Positions 24,560 to 32,898 of a DNA stretch of 32,898 nt are shown in pieces. The notes beneath the pieces were generated by a model, which was given only the letters and a program-made list of their open reading frames with translations, was not told the DNA's origin and searched no databases. Positions within the stretch are counted from its first letter, which is position 1; each line of letters starts with the position of its first letter. The DNA comes from Chthoniobacterales bacterium (GTDB lineage Bacteria; Verrucomicrobiota; Verrucomicrobiia; Chthoniobacterales; UBA10450): the NCBI GenBank assembly GCA_003244145.1, contig QHBM01000068.1, positions 1-32,898 on the forward strand. Reading direction: 5' to 3'. Made by a program: the position numbers and the translations under genes.

Positions 24560-25486
24560 ATGGAAATAATTGTGCTCGGCGCCGGGGCGATCGGCAGCCT
24601 CTACGGCGCGAAGCTCGCCGCCACTAACGAAGTGACACTGGTCGGCCGCCCCGAACACGTCGCCGCGATTAATTCGCACGGCCTGCGAATTGAAGGCATC
24701 GAATCACAGAGCCTGCGAATTCGCGCGGTCGCTGCCATCGAGAAGATCGGCGCTAACGCGCTGATTCTGCTGACGACGAAAGTGCCTGGGACTACTGCCG
24801 CGCTCGCGCCGGTCGCGCCGCTGCTGCGCGATGACACGACGATTCTCTGTCTCCAGAACGGTCTCGGCAGCGAACGGATCGCACGAACCGCGCTGGGAGG
24901 TCGAGGGATTGTGCTCCGCGGGATCACCCAATTCGGCGCGATCTTCAAGAGCCCGGGCGTGATCCAGTACATGGCTCCAGGTTATACGATTATCGAGCCG
25001 CATCTGAGAAGCGATGGCGTGGCGGGCCTGCTCACGGCCGCGGGGCTCGATGGCCGCGTTTCACCGAACATCGTTCGCGATATCTGGCACAAGCTGGTCA
25101 TTAATTGTGTGGTCAATCCTATCACTGCCATCCTCGGCTGCGAAGTCGGTGGCATTGCCAACCCAGAGCTCGCCCGCCTCAAACAACTGGTCATTGATGA
25201 ATGCCTCGGCGTTGCGGCAACTCAAGGCCTGAGTTTCGAGGTGGATTTTATGCGAGAGATCACGGAGGTCTTCGGGCCGTCGCACAACATCGCCTCCATG
25301 CTGCAGGACGTGCGCCGCGGTAACGCCACGGAGATCGATTACATGAATGGCGCCGTCGCGGCCTTAGGTGCGGACCACGGCGCGCTTTGTGCCGTCAACC
25401 AGGCGCTCACCGCAATTATCAAAGCGATGGAAGCGCAGTCGCGTTCATTGCTCCCAGAGAAAGTGTTCGAGTCGCAGCCGACCTAG
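24560..25486 (+). CDS. panE: 2-dehydropantoate 2-reductase (ketopantoate reductase)
   Basis: The 308-residue NADPH-dependent enzyme reduces 2-dehydropantoate to pantoate in pantothenate/CoA synthesis. The start at ATG 24560 puts the Rossmann motif GAGAIGS at residues 7-13; two further in-frame starts lie within 30 bp upstream. 'LLTTKV', 'LQNGLGSER', 'KLVINCVVNPITAI' (with the catalytic Lys in the typical ApbA/PanE C-terminal helix) and 'EIDYMNG' are present. Family members with other 2-keto acid substrates exist, so panE is the best rather than the only reading. Its last 42 bp overlap the 3' end of the convergent TPR gene. Confidence 0.85.
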   Translation: MEIIVLGAGAIGSLYGAKLAATNEVTLVGRPEHVAAINSHGLRIEGIESQSLRIRAVAAIEKIGANALILLTTKVPGTTAALAPVAPLLRDDTTILCLQNGLGSERIARTALGGRGIVLRGITQFGAIFKSPGVIQYMAPGYTIIEPHLRSDGVAGLLTAAGLDGRVSPNIVRDIWHKLVINCVVNPITAILGCEVGGIANPELARLKQLVIDECLGVAATQGLSFEVDFMREITEVFGPSHNIASMLQDVRRGNATEIDYMNGAVAALGADHGALCAVNQALTAIIKAMEAQSRSLLPEKVFESQPT

Positions 25487-27931
25487 TCTCGATTTCGCCT
25501 CATCGCTGCGAGTGCCGCCGGCTGACGCCAGCTTCTGGTAAACGACTGCCGCGGGTTGCCATTTCGAGTCGTCCTCGAGGAGGCGGGCCGCGTTGAAGCC
25601 CGCCTTATAAAACCAGAAATATTCCCGCGCTGGCCGGTCGGGCCGGTTTTCCTCTTCGAGGATTTTATAGAACGTCGCCAGCGCGTTCGCCCGATCGCCC
25701 AGTTTTTCCAGGCAAATCCCTTTTTTGAACAGCGCCTGGTTGCGCCAATGAGACGGCGCATCCTTTTGCGCCGCGAGTTGATCATAAATATCGATCGCGC
25801 GTTTGTAATTTTCGCGGGCGCTCTGGCCGGCCTCGTAGAGAATGTCGCCCTTCCCGCACAAGGCCTCGCGTTTCTCTTCCGGCGTGGCGTTTCCCCGCAG
25901 GACTTCGTCGTAAAGGGTGGTGGCGTCGTCCCCTTTGCCCAGCCGGCGCTCGATCACGGCTTGTTCGTTCCGCGCGGCCCATTTCAGTTCGCCGTTCTTC
26001 TTTACGACCTCATCGAGGAGAACGAGGGCGCGGGCTAACGCCTCGCTCCCCATGCTCTGAGTCGCGGCTTTCGCGGCGAAAAAAAGCGCCTTCTCCGCAA
26101 ACGGCCCGCGAGGGTTTTCCTGCGCCAGAATTTGAAACTGGGTTTGCGCATTCGGAAAATCCTGTCGCCGGTAATACGTTTCCGCCAACTTCATCCGGAC
26201 ATCGGGAAGGAGTGCCGACGCCGGATATTTCCGAAGAAATTCCGCGGCGGCGCTGGTGATTTTCGCCGGGTCGGAGTTGGGCGCAGCGTCCTCGATCCAG
26301 ATGGCGAGGTAATCGCCGCGCTCGTTCGCGGCCGCGTTCGGCGGACTTTTTCGGGCGCGCTCCAGATTCTGCCGAGCCTCCTCGAACTTCGGAGGAACTG
26401 CGTGAAACGCGAGCTCGGCCAGAGCCACCCACGCTTCCGCGCTCCGCTTGTGCTGGGGGAATTCCCGCAAAAACCCATCCAGGGTCGCCGCGGCCTTCTT
26501 GTCCCCTTGCCCCGCCTGGGCCAGACCTTGCTCGAACAAGAGATCGCCGCGTGCTTCTTCAGTCCCGCCGTTTTGGGTCAGTTCCTTCGTGGCGGCCAGG
26601 AACCGCACGTTGTCGTTCAAGCGCAGCCAGGCGAGCGATGCATTGAAAAGCGAATCGTTCGCGACTGGTCGCGAGTTGTGCGCCACCTGCTCGAACGTTT
26701 CGGCGGCTGCCTTGAAATGGCGCGCGCGATAATGCGCCCGGCCCGCCAGGAGCGCGACTCGATCGAGCAACGTGGACGAGGGCTGAAGCGCGCGCGCCTC
26801 ATTCAGGATCGCCAGCGCTTCATCAAAACGGCGATCTGCGAGTTCCATTTCCGCGGCCTCGATGAGGCCTTCGGCCAACACCGGCGATTGGGCGTGCTCC
26901 TGGCGCAGTCGGCCGAAAACACGCAGCGCCGCATCCCGGCGCCCGGCTCGCAATTCAGCTCGGGCCAGATACCAGAGCGCGAAAGATTTTCTCGGTTGCA
27001 GCAGATCATTTGCCCAGCGGCCCAGCTCCTGGGTCGAAGCCTGGTGTTCGGCGCGGTAAACCTGGTCGAGCTTCGCAAAGATCGTCGGCAGTTCCGGGTC
27101 CGTCCCATGATGCTCGATGAAATCCTCCAGCGGATCGTCGCCCGCTTCCGGCGTTCCCAATTGCAAATTCGCCTCGGCGTTCGCGCACAAGGTCGCGATC
27201 AGGACCGCGCGGCTGGTGCCCTCCGGCGTTCGGAGAATGGTCTGGTAAAGCTCGATCGCCCGCTCGAGATGATTCCATTGCGCTTCCAGCCGGCCCTGCA
27301 AATAGCGCTTTTCTTTTTTATCACCCAGCGCACTCGGTCTCGTCTTGTCCAGAAGGCGGCGGGCGCCCGCGTTATCTTGTTTCTCGAGCAACAATTCCAC
27401 CGAGCGCAGCCGGGCGCGGTCGTTCCAGGCCGGATCGGAAAACAGGAAGGCAAACAATTGCAGCGCCTCGTCGCGGCGCCCAAGCGCGCGGAGCGTCTCC
27501 GCCTGCCCAAAGAGGGCCGCGGAATGAAACGCCGTCCCTTTTTGCGCGGCGGTTTGGGCATAGAGGGGAAGCGCCTCTATCCATCGTTCTAACGCAGCGA
27601 GAGCCTGTGCCTGCCAAAACAAAATCCCCGGCAGACTCTGCAACGCCGGATCCTCCAGGACCTTCAAAGCTTCTTCTGCCTGTCCAGCCGCCAGCAACGC
27701 TTCACCGAGTTTCGTACTCGCCACACGATGCTCTTCCGCTGACAGATTCGTCCCGAGCAACGTCCGCAACCGCAGCACCGCCACTTGCGGTACCCCTTCT
27801 TCCATCGGTCGCGCCGCCGTTTCTAATTCCGAAACCTCCGCCGCCTGCAATGGAAATCCTAACGCCAAGAGCCCGGCAAGGACTGCAATCCACGCGTTCC
27901 TCTTCCGTTGGGCGTTAGGCGTTCTCTTCAT
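25445..27931 (-). CDS. Exported TPR-repeat protein
   Basis: The 828-residue protein has an N-terminal signal peptide (basic start [12 protein letters not shown], core IAVLAGLLALGF, cleavage after LQAA near 31). The remainder is an almost continuous array of TPR-like helical pairs ('ALFGQAETLRALGRRDEALQLF', 'ARAELRAGRRDAALRVFGRL', 'MKLAETYYRRQDFPNAQTQF', 'KGICLEKLGDRANALATFYKIL'). No enzyme motif is visible. Such periplasmic solenoids usually serve as assembly scaffolds. Its ATG overlaps the uvrA stop (ATGA), so it is translationally coupled to uvrA despite no evident link to DNA repair. The 3' end overlaps panE tail-to-tail. Confidence 0.8.
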   Translation of the reverse strand: MKRTPNAQRKRNAWIAVLAGLLALGFPLQAAEVSELETAARPMEEGVPQVAVLRLRTLLGTNLSAEEHRVASTKLGEALLAAGQAEEALKVLEDPALQSLPGILFWQAQALAALERWIEALPLYAQTAAQKGTAFHSAALFGQAETLRALGRRDEALQLFAFLFSDPAWNDRARLRSVELLLEKQDNAGARRLLDKTRPSALGDKKEKRYLQGRLEAQWNHLERAIELYQTILRTPEGTSRAVLIATLCANAEANLQLGTPEAGDDPLEDFIEHHGTDPELPTIFAKLDQVYRAEHQASTQELGRWANDLLQPRKSFALWYLARAELRAGRRDAALRVFGRLRQEHAQSPVLAEGLIEAAEMELADRRFDEALAILNEARALQPSSTLLDRVALLAGRAHYRARHFKAAAETFEQVAHNSRPVANDSLFNASLAWLRLNDNVRFLAATKELTQNGGTEEARGDLLFEQGLAQAGQGDKKAAATLDGFLREFPQHKRSAEAWVALAELAFHAVPPKFEEARQNLERARKSPPNAAANERGDYLAIWIEDAAPNSDPAKITSAAAEFLRKYPASALLPDVRMKLAETYYRRQDFPNAQTQFQILAQENPRGPFAEKALFFAAKAATQSMGSEALARALVLLDEVVKKNGELKWAARNEQAVIERRLGKGDDATTLYDEVLRGNATPEEKREALCGKGDILYEAGQSARENYKRAIDIYDQLAAQKDAPSHWRNQALFKKGICLEKLGDRANALATFYKILEEENRPDRPAREYFWFYKAGFNAARLLEDDSKWQPAAVVYQKLASAGGTRSDEAKSRLGRLRLEHFLWEQ

Positions 27932-30807
27932 CGGTTGAGTAACGGCGCAAGATATCTTCCCGTATAACTTCCCGCCACTCCCGCAATTTTCTCCGGCGTT
28001 CCTTTCCCGACAATCTCACCCCCGCGCGCTCCGCCTTCCGGTCCGAGATCGATGATCCAATCCGCGCATTTGATCATTTCCAGATTGTGCTCGATCACGA
28101 CCAGCGTGTTCCCCGCGTCGCGAAGTTTCATCAGCACTTGCAGCAACTTTTCGATGTCCGCGAAATGCAATCCCGTCGTCGGCTCATCAAGGATGTAGAT
28201 GGTTCGTCCCGTCGCTCTCTTCGCCAGTTCGGTCGCGAGTTTCACCCGTTGCGCTTCGCCGCCGGAAAGCGTCGTCGCCGCCTGACCGAGACGCAAATAT
28301 CCAAGCCCCACGTCGAGCAACGCCGCCAACCGCTCCGAAACCGAGGGCACGCTGCGGAAAAATCGCGCTGCTTCGTCCACAGTCAGGTTGAGCACATCGG
28401 CGATATTTTTTCCTTTGAAAGTGATCTCGAGCGTTTCGCGATTGTAGCGCTGTCCGCGGCAGACTTCGCACTCCACGTAAACATCCGGCAAAAAATGCAT
28501 CTCGATTTTGATCAACCCGCCGCCTTCGCAATTCTCGCACCGGCCGCCTTTGACATTAAAGCTGAAACGCCCGGCATCGTATCCCCGCACCCGCGCGGCC
28601 GGAAGTTGACTGAACAATTCGCGGATCGGTGTGAATGCGCCCGTGTAGGTGATCGGGTTCGAGCGCGGCGTGCGTCCGATCGCGCTTTGATCGATCACGA
28701 TCGCCTTATCCAACTGATCAAGCCCGTGCAACGCGCGATGCGTTCCTGGCTTGTCCTTCGAATTGTAAAAGTGCCGGAAGAGCGCGCGCCGCAAAATATC
28801 GTCCACCAGGGTCGATTTGCCGCTGCCGGAAACGCCAGTCACGCAGGTAAAACAACCAATCGGGAAAGACGCCTCGACGTTCTTCAGATTGTTCTCCGCT
28901 GCTCCCGTCACCGTGAGCCATCCATCGCCGGTCTGGCCCGCGCGCGGTTTCACGCGCTCCCGCGGAATGGCGATCCGGGCCCGGCCCGAAAGATAATCCG
29001 CTGTCGGCGAATTCTTCGCGCGGAGGACTTCTTCGATTGTTCCCTGCGCCACGATCTCTCCCCCGCGCGGACCCGCGCCCGGCCCGAGATCGAGAATATG
29101 GTCCGCAGCACGGATGGTTTCTTCGTCATGCTCGACCACGATGACTGAGTTCCCAAGATCGCGGAGCCGGCGCAAAGTAACGAGAAGCCGCGCGTTATCG
29201 CGCTGATGCAACCCGATGCTGGGCTCGTCGAGAACATAGAGAACGCCCGCCAGGCCGGAACCGATCTGCGTGGCCAGCCGGATTCGTTGCGCTTCGCCCC
29301 CCGAAAGCGTGCCGCTCTCACGGTTGAGCGAGAGATAATTCAGCCCCACTTCCTTGAGAAATTGCAGCCGCGAATCGATCTCGCGAACGACTTCGGCCGC
29401 GATGAAGCGCTGCTGTTCGGTCAGGGCCAGCCCGCGAATGCAATCCGCCGCGGCATCAATCGTCAGCTCGCTGAATTGATGAATGTTCAACTGGCGGCCG
29501 TTCCCGTCCTTGATCGTGACCGCCAGAATTTCCGGCTTCAACCGCGCGCCGTGACACGTCTGGCAAGGCACGCGGGTCATGAAGGCCCGGATGCGGTTGC
29601 GGGTAAATTCGCTTTCTGTTTCCTGGTAGAGCCGCTCCATTTGCGGCACGAGCCCTTCGAAAGGCCGCTCCGTTTTCGGGGCTTTCCCGTTACCGCCGGC
29701 GCTCATCTTGATCGGCTTATCACCGGTCCCGTAATAGAGCGCCTTCTTGAAGTTCTCCGGCAAATCCGCGAACGGAATGTGGTCGTCCACGTCGAAATGT
29801 TTCACGAGCGCCGTCTGCAAACTGCGGTAATACGCCTGGAGTGGTTTCGCGCCGCGCCGCCATGGTGTGATGGCCCCTTCGGCCAGCGATTTTTGCGGAT
29901 CCGACACCATGAGGTCCGCGTCGCAAACCAGTTGCGTCCCCAACCCGTGGCAAGCCGGACACGCCCCCAAATGGCTGTTGAAGGAAAAGTGTTTCGGCGT
30001 GAGCTCGCCTAACGAGAAGTCGCTCTCTGCATTTCCGTAATCCGTCGTATAGCGGACCGTCTCCCATTCCTCCTCTCCTGTTTCCGATTTGAGCACGACC
30101 ATTCGGTTCCCGCCCCACTTCAGCGCCGTCTCCACCGAATCCGCCAGTCGCGTCCGCACTCCGTCCTTGATCACCAGCCGGTCCACCACCGCCTCGATCG
30201 TGTGCGGTTCCGTTTTCTTCAGTCGAATCGGATCCGGCTTGCTCAGCTCCACGATCTCCCCATCGATCCGAATCCGGACGAACCCCTCGCGCCGCACTTT
30301 TTCGATCACATCGCGGAACTCGCCTTTCTGGTTTTGGACCAACGGTGCCAGGAGAATGATTTTCGTCTCCGGCGGAAAAGCGAGAATTTGATCGACGATC
30401 TGTTGCGGCGTCTGCCGATGAATCGGCTGCCCGGTCGTGGGATCGTGCGGCTGGCCGACCGACGAAAAAAGAACCCGAAGATAATCAAAAATTTCCGTCG
30501 TGGTGGCGATGGTCGAACGCGGGTTCGCGCCCGCGCTCCGTTGCTCGATGGCGATGGCCGGCGAAAGGCCTTCGATGAAATCCACGTCCGGCTTTTCCAT
30601 CTGATCAAGGAACTGCCGGGCATAAGCGGAGAGGCTTTCCACGTATCGGCGCTGCCCTTCCGCATAGAGGGTATCGAAAGCGAGCGATGATTTCCCGGAA
30701 CCGCTCAGGCCGGTGATAACGACCAGCTTTTCCCTCGGAATCTCCACGTGGAGATTCTTGAGATTGTGCTGGCGTGCACCGCTGATCTTGATAGTTTGCG
30801 CAGGCAT
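27928..30807 (-). CDS. uvrA: Excinuclease ABC subunit A
   Basis: The 959-residue ATPase recognises bulky DNA lesions and loads UvrB in nucleotide excision repair. The start at ATG 30807 (MPAQTIKI) matches the family; the frame is open to 30870 but adds 21 unlikely residues. Two ABC modules: Walker [10 protein letters not shown] at 33-41 and GVSGSGKST at about 658-666; two LSGGEAQR signatures; and Walker B '[11 protein letters not shown]' and '[11 protein letters not shown]'. Zinc ligands: CPAC and CQTC in the first module, CENC and CEVC in the second. '[15 protein letters not shown]' and 'SPAIAIEQ' are classical UvrA strings. No LexA-like operator was recognised upstream. It is followed, with a 4-bp overlap, by the exported TPR gene. 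Confidence 0.97.
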   Translation of the reverse strand: MPAQTIKISGARQHNLKNLHVEIPREKLVVITGLSGSGKSSLAFDTLYAEGQRRYVESLSAYARQFLDQMEKPDVDFIEGLSPAIAIEQRSAGANPRSTIATTTEIFDYLRVLFSSVGQPHDPTTGQPIHRQTPQQIVDQILAFPPETKIILLAPLVQNQKGEFRDVIEKVRREGFVRIRIDGEIVELSKPDPIRLKKTEPHTIEAVVDRLVIKDGVRTRLADSVETALKWGGNRMVVLKSETGEEEWETVRYTTDYGNAESDFSLGELTPKHFSFNSHLGACPACHGLGTQLVCDADLMVSDPQKSLAEGAITPWRRGAKPLQAYYRSLQTALVKHFDVDDHIPFADLPENFKKALYYGTGDKPIKMSAGGNGKAPKTERPFEGLVPQMERLYQETESEFTRNRIRAFMTRVPCQTCHGARLKPEILAVTIKDGNGRQLNIHQFSELTIDAAADCIRGLALTEQQRFIAAEVVREIDSRLQFLKEVGLNYLSLNRESGTLSGGEAQRIRLATQIGSGLAGVLYVLDEPSIGLHQRDNARLLVTLRRLRDLGNSVIVVEHDEETIRAADHILDLGPGAGPRGGEIVAQGTIEEVLRAKNSPTADYLSGRARIAIPRERVKPRAGQTGDGWLTVTGAAENNLKNVEASFPIGCFTCVTGVSGSGKSTLVDDILRRALFRHFYNSKDKPGTHRALHGLDQLDKAIVIDQSAIGRTPRSNPITYTGAFTPIRELFSQLPAARVRGYDAGRFSFNVKGGRCENCEGGGLIKIEMHFLPDVYVECEVCRGQRYNRETLEITFKGKNIADVLNLTVDEAARFFRSVPSVSERLAALLDVGLGYLRLGQAATTLSGGEAQRVKLATELAKRATGRTIYILDEPTTGLHFADIEKLLQVLMKLRDAGNTLVVIEHNLEMIKCADWIIDLGPEGGARGGEIVGKGTPEKIAGVAGSYTGRYLAPLLNR

Positions 30808-30875
30808 CGGACGACAAATGTCGAACCTGTCAGTCAAGCACAAGTCCTGCTTTTCTCCAGTCGATGCCATTAATC

Positions 30876-31133
30876 ATGAGTGACGCCGCGCGCAGCATTT
30901 CCCACGAAGAACTCGTTGAGTTGCAGAAGAAATTCAGCGAGATCAAACACGCCATCAACAACGCCCTGGCGGTGATGATGGCCCTCTCCGAGATGTCGCA
31001 GCGCCGGCCAGATTACTCGGAAAAACTCGCGAGCACGGTGCTGACGAAAGCGCCGCAAATCGTTACGAGTTTGCAGGAATTCACCCAGGCATTGAACGAG
31101 AAAGCCGGGCCGAAACCCGAAGTCGTTCCGTAG
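30876..31133 (+). CDS. Small stand-alone protein resembling a histidine-kinase DHp domain
   Basis: The 85-residue protein is numbered from ATG 30876; ATG 30864 would add MPLI. It is helical, soluble and lacks any other domain. '[19 protein letters not shown]' (His25, Asn29) resembles the H-box of two-component DHp helices, in which 'KH.INN.L' carries the phosphorylated His. A second helix with '[15 protein letters not shown]' would complete the hairpin. No catalytic ATPase domain is encoded here or alongside. It could be a phosphotransfer or dimerisation module, or merely look like one. Divergent from uvrA, convergent with secG. Confidence 0.65.
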   Translation: MSDAARSISHEELVELQKKFSEIKHAINNALAVMMALSEMSQRRPDYSEKLASTVLTKAPQIVTSLQEFTQALNEKAGPKPEVVP

Positions 31134-31159
31134 AAAACCGAAGCGCTTATTTCGGTTTT
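31134..31159. terminator. Bidirectional terminator shared with the secG stop codon
   Basis: AAAACCGAA (31134-31142) and TTCGGTTTT (31151-31159) are a perfect 9-bp inverted repeat with an 8-nt loop. Read from either strand, the stem ends in TTTT. It begins directly after the plus-strand stop, and the minus-strand secG stop (31149-31147) falls in the loop. Confidence 0.7.
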
Positions 31160-31674
31160 GCTGACGGCGAAATCGCCGGCGCCGCACTCGGCTTGACCGA
31201 ACTCACGGGACTGGTAGCAGGCGCTACAGAACTCGTAGCCGGCGGGACAGCGCCCACGGCGAGGTCGGACGGCTTAACGGAAGGCGCGGGACCTGTGGTG
31301 GCAGGCGTGGGGTTGGTGACCGTTCCAGGAGGACCAACTGCCGATGAGGGACCAGGGCTCGCAGTCGGTGACGTCATCGTCGCGGCCGGCGTCGCGTTTT
31401 TCCTCACTAGCTCGCCGATGTCGCTCTGCGAATTGCCCTTCTTTGCGTAGAGGATGGAGAGGGCAAAGGTCAAAAGAAAAAAGATAGCGGCAAGCCAGCC
31501 GGTGATTTTAGTGAGCACATTCGTCGTTTGAGCGCCGAAAATATTTTCCGTCACGCCTCCACCAAACGCCGCGCCGAGGCCTTCGCTTTTCGGCCGTTGC
31601 ATCAGGATCACAAGGATCATCAGCAACGCGATCAGAACGAAAAGGCCGCTCAGAATGTTAATCGCAAGTTCCAT
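31147..31674 (-). CDS. secG: Protein-export membrane subunit SecG with long low-complexity tail
   Basis: The 175-residue SecYEG translocon subunit starts at ATG 31674 (MELAINILSG); a TTG 12 bp upstream is less likely. Two membrane helices (about 5-25 and 55-75) flank the conserved cytoplasmic loop 'LMQRPKSEGLGAAFGGG', the SecG signature. Residues 78-175 form a Pro/Ala/Ser/Thr-rich tail, roughly doubling the usual 75-110-residue length. Such tails occur in some SecG proteins, and the role here is unknown. mazG ends 68 bp upstream on the same strand. Confidence 0.9.
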   Translation of the reverse strand: MELAINILSGLFVLIALLMILVILMQRPKSEGLGAAFGGGVTENIFGAQTTNVLTKITGWLAAIFFLLTFALSILYAKKGNSQSDIGELVRKNATPAATMTSPTASPGPSSAVGPPGTVTNPTPATTGPAPSVKPSDLAVGAVPPATSSVAPATSPVSSVKPSAAPAISPSAKPK

Positions 31675-31742
31675 TGGGACGGGCAATATGGCCAGGCGAC
31701 GCCGTTTGTAAACGGGGATTCGCCAGGCGAAAGGCTCCCAGG

Positions 31743-32543
31743 CTAGCGGCTCTGCTGGCGCGCTTCGGCTTTATGCGCGTTCCAAATCTGGTCGAGCTCC
31801 TCGAGTCCGACGTCGCCCAGTTTCTTGCCCTGGGAGGCCAACTCATCTTCGACCCGATGGAATCGGGTCACGAACTTGTCGGTCGCTGCTTGCAACGCCG
31901 TCTCCGCATCGAACCCGCTCTTGCGGGCGAGATTAACCACGGCGAAAAGCAGGTCGCCAATTTCCGCCGCCATCGCGCTGGAATCGCCCGACGCGAGGGC
32001 TTCTTTCGTCTCCGCCAGTTCCTCATCGACCTTGGCCACGACGTCGGAAATTTCGCTCCAATCGAAATTCACTCGCGCCGCCTTCTTTTGCGCCTTCTGC
32101 GCGCGCATCAACGCTGGGAGCGCGGTCGGAAGATCGGCGAGATATTGGCGTGCGGCACGGTTCCCCTTTTCTTCGCGCTTGATCGCGTCCCATTGTTTCA
32201 CCACGCCATCCGCATCGCCGATGGTACTGTCGCCGAACACGTGTGGATGACGCCGAATCAGTTTCGCGGTCACCTCTTGCAGGACTTCGTCGATATTGAA
32301 GCGGCCCTTTTCCTCCGCGATTTCCGAGTGCATCACGGCCAGCAGGATCAAATCTCCTAGCTCCTCGCGAAGGTTTTCGGTGTCTTGCGCGCGCACCGCC
32401 GCCGCGACTTCGTAAGCTTCTTCAATCAACGCCGGCAGGAGCGACTCATGGGTCTGTTCGCGGTCCCATGGGCAGCCGCCCGGGGCGCGGAGTTTCGCGA
32501 CGATCTCGCGCAGTCTTTTGAATGCGTCACCGCTGCCTGACAT
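31743..32543 (-). CDS. mazG: Nucleoside triphosphate pyrophosphohydrolase MazG
   Basis: The 266-residue protein hydrolyses (d)NTPs to NMP and pyrophosphate, a housecleaning and stress-response role. The start at ATG 32543 gives the usual MazG N-terminus. The frame is open further upstream but runs through the neighbour gene. Tandem MazG folds are visible: 'CPWD' at 24-27, 'EEAYEV' with Glu41, Glu42 and Glu45, and 'EELGDLIL' at 60-67; then 'DEELAETKEAL' and 'EIGDLLFAVVNLARK' in the second domain. It starts 5 bp after the stop of the DUF2270 gene, so the two are co-transcribed. Confidence 0.93.
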   Translation of the reverse strand: MSGSGDAFKRLREIVAKLRAPGGCPWDREQTHESLLPALIEEAYEVAAAVRAQDTENLREELGDLILLAVMHSEIAEEKGRFNIDEVLQEVTAKLIRRHPHVFGDSTIGDADGVVKQWDAIKREEKGNRAARQYLADLPTALPALMRAQKAQKKAARVNFDWSEISDVVAKVDEELAETKEALASGDSSAMAAEIGDLLFAVVNLARKSGFDAETALQAATDKFVTRFHRVEDELASQGKKLGDVGLEELDQIWNAHKAEARQQSR

Positions 32544-32548
32544 CAGTC

Positions 32549-32898
32549 TCAAATCCGCCAGAGCGAACGATGGGTGCGGAATTCCGAAACCTCGCCGGTA
32601 GTTTTCTTGCCCACGTAAATCGTGATCCCGATGACGCTGGCCAACGTGCCGACGAAAATAAACGCAACCAGCCAGGAGGGAATGTGTCCGACCCGCAGCG
32701 CGGCGTAAAACGCTGGCAACCCCTGCACCGGTGCGCTGGCGTGGAGAAAGATCTTTGTGATCCACGCCACCATGATCAGGATGAAAATGAAAACGTAATT
32801 TCGCTTCAGCCGCCGCCCGACCGCCTCCAGTTTCGTGATCTTGAATGACGGCAGAATCAAATCTTCGCAGACAAGTTTCTTCCATTCGCCCTGCAGCA
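32549..32898 (-). CDS. DUF2270 membrane protein (5' end outside the window)
   Basis: Only the C-terminal 115 or so residues are present; the frame is open to the window edge. 'LPSFKITKLEAVGRRLKRNY' followed by the helix 'VFIFILIMVAWITKIFL', and a second helix 'WLVAFIFVGTLASVIGITIYVG' near the end, match the C-terminal part of DUF2270, a membrane family of unknown function. Upstream gene of a probable two-gene unit with mazG. Confidence 0.7.
   Translation of the reverse strand, partial: LQGEWKKLVCEDLILPSFKITKLEAVGRRLKRNYVFIFILIMVAWITKIFLHASAPVQGLPAFYAALRVGHIPSWLVAFIFVGTLASVIGITIYVGKKTTGEVSEFRTHRSLWRI

Noticed and set aside
26132-27592. 486-codon plus-strand open frame opposite the TPR protein
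   Set aside because: Arg/Gln-rich shadow; the minus strand shows a signal peptide and regular TPR periodicity.
30808-30875. LexA/SOS operator upstream of uvrA
   Set aside because: No palindrome resembling a known LexA box is present in the short divergent region.
31675-31742. tRNA-like sequence (CCGTTTGTAAACGG) between secG and mazG
   Set aside because: The stem-loop has only a 4-base loop, and no acceptor or T arm can be formed around it. It is just a small palindrome.

Overview
The window is GC-rich, densely packed bacterial chromosome. The best fit is Verrucomicrobiota, possibly a Chthoniobacterales/Spartobacteria-type soil lineage. That placement is an inference from the mix of genes: a cobalamin-dependent ribonucleotide reductase, tandem short prepilins ending in FWSPYN, a DUF6941 protein, many TPR/membrane glycosyltransferase proteins, and frequent non-ATG starts without clear Shine-Dalgarno sequences. 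No rRNA is present to confirm it. No phage, insertion sequence or CRISPR array is visible.

Layout. (1) 119-1621, minus: two unrecognised genes separated by a long imperfect hairpin (840-925) that looks like a dispersed repeat. (2) 1730-5820, plus: a secreted protein with a C-terminal NADase-type glycan-binding domain overlaps, by GTGA, a three-part exported protein (UPF0489 arginase-like fold, NlpC/P60-like cysteine hydrolase, CapA-type metallophosphatase). A transglutaminase-like gene converges on it (5805-6410). (3) 6534-6739: tRNA-Ser(CGA), followed by a palindromic unit and an 18-bp near-copy of the tRNA 3' end. (4) 6828-10117: class II ribonucleotide reductase nrdJ behind two NrdR-box-like sites 32 bp apart and two DnaA-box-like 9-mers. 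(5) 10123-11745: an odd gene 5 bp after nrdJ, with five tandem 33-residue repeats and a C-terminal domain resembling the predicted pPIWI-associating nuclease family. (6) 11904-14274: a DUF6941 protein and a very-long-chain-type acyl-CoA dehydrogenase.

(7) 14328-24496 is an envelope/glycan region. It holds a GT2-methyltransferase fusion, two GT39-like membrane glycosyltransferases, a DUF2079 membrane protein, two tandem type IV prepilin genes and a TMTC-like membrane/TPR protein. The first prepilin has a well-formed sigma-54 -24/-12 element and the second a weaker one at nearly the same distance from its ATG. A plausible but unproven reading is that pili or pseudopili and surface glycan are made and modified together. 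(8) 24560-32898: ketopantoate reductase, a large exported TPR protein translationally coupled to uvrA, a stand-alone DHp-like mini-protein, secG with a long low-complexity tail, mazG, and a DUF2270 protein cut by the window end.

Strongest leads: the UPF0489/NlpC/CapA fusion, the repeat-plus-nuclease-like gene behind nrdJ, the paired NrdR boxes, the duplicated tRNA 3' end around a palindrome, and the sigma-54-type pilin promoters. All family names come from reading motifs by eye, without database searches.
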